Below, one piece after another: positions 58,297 to 64,000 of a stretch of 64,000 nucleotides of DNA (the stretch's first letter is position 1; the number at the start of each line of letters is the position of its first letter). The notes beneath the pieces were generated by a model that saw only the letters and a program-made list of their open reading frames with translations, was not told the origin of the DNA and did no database searches. Position numbers and translations under genes: made by a program. This stretch comes from Crossaster papposus (Eukaryota; Echinodermata; Asteroidea; Velatida; Solasteridae): positions 1 to 64,000 of the forward strand of contig JBAIAA010000313.1 in assembly GCA_037893245.1 (NCBI GenBank), read 5' to 3'.

Positions 58297-60795
58297 CTAG
58301 AACTACGTCTGTTCGAGGAACAGAACATAGGGCTTTTTCGCATTCTCAATTTTTTAGATTAAATATTTCAAAAATTGAACTTTTATACCATCAAAACAAT
58401 TTAAAATCATTGGAAACGAATTTGAGTTAATTTAAACAGATTAAAATTAATTCAAACTGATTAAAACGATGACGTCACACGTTTGTGAACTTTTTGTGCA
58501 ACTATCTATCACCTAACAATAAAAAATGTTGTTATGTTAGCACGTTTCGTTGCTGAGATATGGCTTAAAGGTCTAAACACGTAATAATTCAAATATAATC
58601 GTAATATGACGTAACATTTGCCAACATGCCGCTAGAGGGCACTATAACATTTTATGAATTTACCGTTAACTTTGTTGTTACTTACAACCTAGCCATCGCC
58701 TAACATCGTTGAAAATAAGTTCACATCGTTTTCCACTTTTAAACTATAAGGCACTTCCGGTTTGGACCGGAAGGAAGGGTCAGGTCTTCTTGCATGTAAT
58801 ACAAATTATGAAGACCATGAATGAATCTATCAATTCTCTTAAAAATCTAAATCAGATCTCTTACAGTTGATTTTATATCAATTTTCAAAGATTAAATCAA
58901 GAAATATTTGGTTGCTTGTAATCTGACACTTGATGACGTCATCTGGACGTAATTAACAGAAAGCTCGAGAGCTGTGTTAACTTTGCTATTTGAAGCAAGA
59001 ATCTAGATTATATCTATCGCGGTTGATTTTTAAGCATTTTTTTTAACGTTTAAAGGTCTTTTCATTGTAACTTCCGGTTTGGTGACGTCATAAATATTTC
59101 TCTTTCTCAATATGTTCTTGGCACGAAGCTGATTACATACACCGGTTATACAGTGATTTCAGCAAACTTCGCCACACACATCAACAGATTATTCATTTTA
59201 ACCCTTATTCAACCTGCCGCTAGAGGGCGCTATAACGTGTTATGACGTCGCCGGTAATTTTTTTGAAAAGTTTATGTTAGCCAGACACTAACATCGTTGA
59301 AAGTAAGTTCATATCATTTTTCACTTTCAAATTAAAAGGCACTTCCGGATTGGACCGGAAGGAAGGGTCACGTGATTTCACGCACACGAGATAAAATGAA
59401 GATCCTGGATTATTCTATTAATTGCCACAAAATTCAAGTTGCGGTCTTTTGCGGTTGATGTTTTATTGATTTTCAAAGATTAAATCAATTTGACCTTTAA
59501 GATAAGGTCACGTGGCCCTGATGACGTCTTCCTCGTGGTGTCTGTCGGCGAGACTGGAGTTCACTATTGGGTCTTCACCTGGGTCAAGTTTATTGGAATA
59601 CGACTTTGTTTTTCCGTTAAAAGTGCTTTGAATTGTGCAAGCAACGTTTACAAAGTCTACGGGGTTGGATTCTGCGTAGCCGAAAGCGTGTTTACCTACC
59701 TGTCGTACGCGGCGCCCTTCCCCATGGGCAATTTGATGACGTCATCCTGTTTCACAGGTTGGCGGCTAGTGTCCTCTTGGGTGAGCGTACATGTGCTTGC
59801 ACGAACGATGTCAGTGGTGATACATTCGCTTAATACATAATGCACTATCAGTGTATACGTACATGTACATGTACTAGCATGTACAGTATATTATACGTGT
59901 GCCATGCACACGTAAGGGGTCAATGCTTTTTGCACCTAGGCCAAAACGATTACATTTCAAGGGTGCCGCAGGGTATGTTCAAGTTCGTTTTTTGCCCCAA
60001 AACACAGGGAAGTTCGAGAACTACTTTTACATTAACCTTTAGAGCAAAAATCAAGATTGTATCTGTCAAGTTAAATTGTTTAGGAATTTTCAAAGGAAAA
60101 GGAGTCTTTTCATTCTAACTTCCGGTCTGGTGACGTCATAATTTTTTCTTCCCGTCAACTTGTTCCTAGCATGAAGCTGATTAAATACACCGGTTATAAA
60201 GTGATTTCAGCAAACTTCGCCACACACATCAACAGATTATTCATTTTAACAATTTTTCAAACTGCCGCTAGAGGGCGCTATAACATGTTATGACGTCACC
60301 AATATTTTTTTTGAAAAATACATTGTAGCCAGACACTAACATCGTTGAAAGTAAGTTCATATCATTTTTCACTTTCAAATTATGAGGCACTTCCGGTTTA
60401 GACCGGAAGGAAGGGTCACGTGATTTCACGCACACGAGATAAAATTAAGATCCTGGATTATTCTATCTATTGCCACAACAATTTAGTTTCGGTCTTTTGC
60501 GGTTGATTTGTTATTGAATTTCAAAGATTAAATCAATTACACCTTTAAGATGACGTCACGTGACCCCTGATGACGTCACCATGACGTATTTCTGGGAGAC
60601 ACGAGTTCACTATAGGGTCTTCACCTGGGTTAAGTTTTATGGAAATACGACTTTGTTTTCTGGTAAAAGTACTTGTGCAAAAAAACGTGTACAAAGTCTA
60701 TGGGGTTTAGGTTACTAAAAGAAAAAAAAAAGAAGAAGAAGAAAAAAAAAAATCAGAACAAAAAAAAAGGCTTTTTCGCAAAATTGCGAAAAAGC

Positions 60796-60836
<41 letters not shown>

Positions 60837-61026
60837 GAAGGAATACAATAGCTGTTTCGGCTGTAGTGCCGAAACAGCTAAAAAAAAAACTTTAACGAAA
60901 ACAAAAGCTGTTTCGGTGGAAAACCGAAACAGCTAAAAAAAAAAAAAATAAAAAAAAAAAAAAAAAAAAAAAATCAGAAGGAATACAATAGCTGTTTCGG
61001 CTGTAGTGCCGAAACAGCTGAAAAAA
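58297..61026. repeat. D unit 4 with mixed hairpin tail
   Basis: Relative of units 2 and 3. Its tail has one D-type hairpin (60769-60796) followed by three C-type AGCTGTTTCGG hairpins (60850-60879, 60906-60934, 60990-61019) in long A-runs. This is the only place where the two hairpin types meet. Confidence 0.85.
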
Positions 61027-63436
61027 CTAGAAATATGTCTGTTCTATGAACAGAGCATATGGCTTTTTCGCAATTTTTGTCATTGTTCATTATATTTATG
61101 ATTTTATTTGTTAAATTTCCTTAGCATTCTATTTTCAAAAATGAAAATTTAAAAACATTAATTGGATTAAATCTCGCGGTTTATTTTAGGCAATGTTTAA
61201 ACGTTTAAAGGTCTTTTCATTGTAACTTCCGGTCTAGTGACGTCATATGTGTTTCTCATTGCCAACTTATTCCTAACAAGATGCGGTTTATAAATACCAG
61301 TTATAAAGCGATTTCAGCAAACTTTGCCACACACATCAACTGATTATTGATTTTAAACATTTTTTCAACCTGCCACTAGAGGGCGCTATAACAATTTATG
61401 ACGTCACCGGTAACTTCTGTGTGAGTGCAGCCTAGCCAGAGACTATCATCGTTGAAAGTAAGTTCATATCATTTTGAACTTTCAAATTATAAGGCACTTC
61501 CGGTTTGGACCGGAAGAAAGGGTCAAGTAATTTTGAATGTAATACGAAATATAAAGACCCTGGATTATTCTATCAATTCCCGTTAAAATCTAAATCAGAT
61601 CTGTTACAGTTGATTTTATATTGATTTTCAAAGATTAAATCTACAAATCATTAGTTGCTTGTAATCTGATACTTGATGACGTCATCGTGACGTCATTAAC
61701 ATAAAGCTCGAGAGCTGTCTTAACTTGTCTATTTAAAGCAAAAAAAAGAAGTATATCTATCACGGTTGATTTTTCAGCAATTATTTAAGGTTTAAAGATC
61801 TTTCATTTCATTGTAACTTCCGGTCTAGTGACGTCATATTTATTTCTCTCCGCCAACTTGTTCCTAACATGAAGACGATTATAAACACCAGATATAAAGT
61901 GATTTGGGAAAATTCGCCACACACATCAACTGATTATTCATTTGTAACAGTTTTCAACCTGCCGCCAGAGGGCGCTGTAACATGTTATGACGTCACCGGT
62001 ATGTTGTGTGAAAAGCACTATCTAGCCAGAGACTAACATCGTTGAAACTAAGTTCACATTATGGTCCACTTTCAAATTATTAGCCACTTCCGGTTTCGAC
62101 CGGAAGGAAGGGTCACGGGATTTTACGCACACGAGACAAAATGAAGATCCTGGATTTAATATTATATCAATTCCCACAAACCTTAAGTTCCGATCATACG
62201 TGGTGGATTTTTTATTAATTTTCAAACATTAAATCTATTGCACGTTTAAGATGACGTCAAGTGACCCATGATGACGTCATCACGACGCCTCTCCGCAAGG
62301 CACGAGTGCACTATAGAGTATTTACGGAGGTTAAGTTTGATGAGAATACCAATTTGTTTTCTGTTAAAAGTACTTGTGCAAAAGTTCCCGTACATCTATT
62401 ATATCGTATAATTCACGCGTAGTTCTGCGTTGCCGAAGGCACGTTTACCTACCTGCCGTAAGCGGCGCCCTTCCTCATGGCCTATGTTGATGACTCTCGT
62501 GTTTCACATGTCACCGTACAAATGGATACCAGTGTCCCGCCTTCCGTTCTCTATTGTACAATGTATGGAGCGTACTGACATCGTACGTACAAGTACGCTC
62601 AATACAATGTACACGTATACTTGCGCCGTGCAATCAAGGACATAAAACATGACATTTCAAGGGTGTCTCAGGGTATGTCCAAGTTCGCCTTTTGCTACAA
62701 AACACAGGGAAGTTTGAGAAGTACTTTTATATTAACCTTTAGAGCAAAAAACAAGATTATATCGGTCAGGGTTAATTTTTTATGAATTTTTAAAGTAAAA
62801 GAGGTATTTTCATTATAACTTCCGGTCTGGTGACGTCATATTTTTTTCTTTCCGTCAACCTGTTCCTATCATGAAGCTGATTATATACATCAGTTATAAA
62901 GTGATTTGAACAAACTTCGCCACACACATCAACTGATTATTCATTTTAAACATTTTTCAACCTGCCGCTAGAGGGCGCTAAAACAATTTATGACGTCACC
63001 GGTCACTTTTTTGGAGAGCGCAGCCTAGCTAGAGACTAACATCGTTGAAAGTAAGTTCAAATCATTTTCCACTTTCAAATTATAAGCCACTTCCGGTTTG
63101 GACCGGAAGGAAGGGTCACGTGATTTTACGCACACGAGATAAAATGAAGATCCTTAATTATTTTATCGATTCCCACAAACTTCAAGTTACGGTCATTCGT
63201 GGTTGATTTTGTATTGATTTTCAAAGATTAAATTATTAAAACTTTAAGATGACGTCACATGTCACGTGATGACGTCATGATGACATCCGAGTTTTAGGCA
63301 CTAGCTCAGTATGAGTTCTGAGTATGTGCAAAGTTTCAATGACATTGAAGTCTGTTTAATGACAAAAGTGACCGCCAGAATGAAACGTGTACAAAGTCTA
63401 TGCGATTTATGGCACAAGAACAAGAAGAAGAAGAAA
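61027..63436. repeat. D unit 5 (diverged)
   Basis: Start CTAGAAATATG. Carries a perfect CCACTAGAGGGCGCT (61373-61387) and a diverged version of the GC-richer insert (62340-62720). Tail AAGAAGAAGAAGAAA. Confidence 0.85.
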
Positions 63437-64000
63437 CTAGAGATATGTCTGTTCAAGGAACAGAGCATATGGCTTTTTCGCATTTTTTTGTTGTATTGTT
63501 CATTACATTTATGATTTCATTTAATAAATTTCTTTACTTTAATTTTTTCAAAACTGCAAATTTTAAATTATTAATTGGATTATATCTCTCGCGGTTAATT
63601 TTCAGAAATGTTTAAAGGTTTTTTAATTGTAATTTCCGGTCTAGTGACGTCATATTATTTTGTTTTTATCCGCCAACTTGTTCCTAGAGGGCGTTATAAC
63701 AATTTATGACGTCACCGGTAACTTTGTTTGTAGAGTGCAGGCTACCTAGAGACTATCATCGTTGAAAGTAAATTCATATCATTTTCAACTTTCAAATTAT
63801 AAGGCACTTCCGGTTTGGACCGGAAGGAAGTGTCAGGTCTTTTTGCATGTAATACAAATTATGAAGACCATGATTAATCTATCAATTTCCTTAAAAATCT
63901 AAATCAGATCTCTTACAGTTGATTTTATATTGATTTTCAAAGAATAAATTTAGAAATATTTAGTTGCTTGTAATCTGACACTTGATGACGTCATTGTGAC
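63437..64000. repeat. D unit 6 (cut by window end)
   Basis: Its first 220 bp or so match D unit 1 almost exactly. Confidence 0.85.

Larger units (their letters stand above)
34906..61019. repeat. AGCTGTTTCGG hairpins (15 copies)
   Basis: Positions: 34906-34934, 34973-35001, 35045-35073, 36795-36823, 39747-39776, 39803-39832, 39858-39887, 39945-39974, 44280-44308, 44332-44360, 45120-45148, 54777-54805, 60850-60879, 60906-60934, 60990-61019. The 11-bp stem is the same in all. Loops differ: TGAAAAA, TGGAAAA, or a 12-bp stem with loops TGTAGT, TGAAAG or TGAATT. They are embedded in A-runs and preceded by CTTTAACGAAAACAAA or TCAGAA.GAATACAAT. Confidence 0.9.
30165..62979 (+). promoter_or_regulatory. 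CTCF-like motifs in D units
   Basis: CCGCTAGAGGGCGCT or a close variant at 30165, 30622, 46926, 47962, 49339, 50375, 58629, 59217, 60265, 61373, 61962 and 62965 (15 bp each), all in the same orientation. This fits the CTCF consensus CCASYAGRKGGCRSY with at most one mismatch in most copies, and exactly at 61373. Occupancy is unknown. Confidence 0.5.
28664..64000. repeat. CTAG-bounded tandem mosaic of two satellite families
   Basis: I mark 25 head-to-tail units by their starts. Family C starts CTAGA(C/A)ATG followed by the hairpin TGTGTTTGTGGACAAACACA and GAGCTGTTTCG. Family D starts CTAGA followed by TCTGTTC...GAACAGA and GGCTTTTTCGC. Units end in A-rich tracts, often with hairpins. Inside C units two modules recur, of about 175-195 bp (CCAAGTCTCAAGTCGATCGG ... 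AACGTGTACAAAACCTATGG) and about 145 bp (CCAAGTTTGACCCCAATC ... CCAGAGATAGAGGGTC), both ending in a GTGACGTCAC block. The array runs past the window end. There is no convincing coding sequence. On the minus strand the unit ends resemble Helitron 3' termini. Confidence 0.9.

Noticed and set aside
34906-61019. Hairpins plus T-runs (minus strand) as bacterial-type intrinsic terminators
   Set aside because: The form matches, but the context is a eukaryotic satellite with no transcription unit; the resemblance is taken as structural coincidence.
28664-64000. Many short plus- and minus-strand open frames with shared peptides such as VYKTYGG and SSRSDLPKCQS
   Set aside because: They recur because the satellite modules recur. 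Lengths are 60-130 codons, start and stop positions are inconsistent, and poly-Lys or poly-Phe from A/T-runs is included. No domain is visible.
28664-64000. CRISPR-like repeat-spacer array
   Set aside because: The repeats are 150-195-bp modules with related sequence between them; there are no short constant repeats with unique spacers, and the DNA is eukaryotic.
28664-64000. Reading units as poly(A)-tailed SINEs or LINEs on the plus strand
   Set aside because: A-rich ends are present, but the A-runs contain hairpin cassettes and G interruptions, there are no A/B boxes or RT, and units abut without target duplications. Not fully excluded.

Overview
The window looks like genomic DNA of a marine invertebrate animal. 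A deuterostome such as an echinoderm is the best guess, inferred from the mix of a C1q/collagen gene, tRNA-derived SINEs with an (ATT)n-type tail, Ty3/gypsy and piggyBac relics, and abundant AT-rich non-coding DNA. Genes have spliceosomal introns. No bacterial-style operon is present.

Region 1 (1-9.4 kb) has no convincing host gene. It is a graveyard of small transposons, several with resolvable ends: a 313-bp Mutator-type foldback element with a 9-bp target duplication, a 314-bp hAT-type foldback with an 8-bp duplication, and a 754-bp piggyBac deletion derivative between TTAA sites that still carries an acidic transposase N-terminus. There are also a C-rich simple repeat, a reverse-transcriptase scrap, tRNA-like sequences and interspersed repeats.

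Region 2 (9.4-17.8 kb) holds the two recognisable host loci. On the plus strand is a secreted collagen-like C1q-domain protein (275 aa, single coding exon at 11563-12390) with two likely upstream non-coding exons and a tandemly duplicated upstream block. On the minus strand is a five-exon FAD-dependent oxidoreductase of the sarcosine-oxidase-like family (13272-17764). Most of its splice junctions keep phase, but one exon has an in-frame stop and lacks roughly 100 codons, so it is probably a pseudogene. Its introns contain two SINEs and two inverted copies of one MITE family.

Region 3 (18.4-27.1 kb) is a decayed Ty3/gypsy element on the minus strand (gag, protease, RT, RNase H, integrase). It is interrupted by a 1.75-kb element built of AAACGTTT motifs, itself interrupted by a 633-bp CACTGCAAAAA-ended element: three insertion layers.

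Region 4 (28.66 kb to the window end) is the most unusual part: more than 35 kb of uninterrupted tandem mosaic. I resolve 25 units of two families, C (19 units) and D (6 units). All but one start at CTAG followed by a short perfect hairpin; C3 has ATAG instead. Many units end in an A-rich tract carrying hairpins whose stem repeats the subterminal motif of the same family (AGCTGTTTCG for C, GGCTTTTTCGC for D). Read on the minus strand the ends resemble Helitron/Helentron 3' termini (hairpin, then CTAG, then T). The units are packed with TGACGTCA palindromes. D units also carry CTCF-like motifs and an ETS-type palindrome, and two C units contain a strongly palindromic AATATTGACGTCAATATT satellite and three perfect DR1 nuclear-receptor sites. 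I propose that this is a satellite generated by rolling-circle (Helitron-like) transposons; this is inference and needs database and structural checks.
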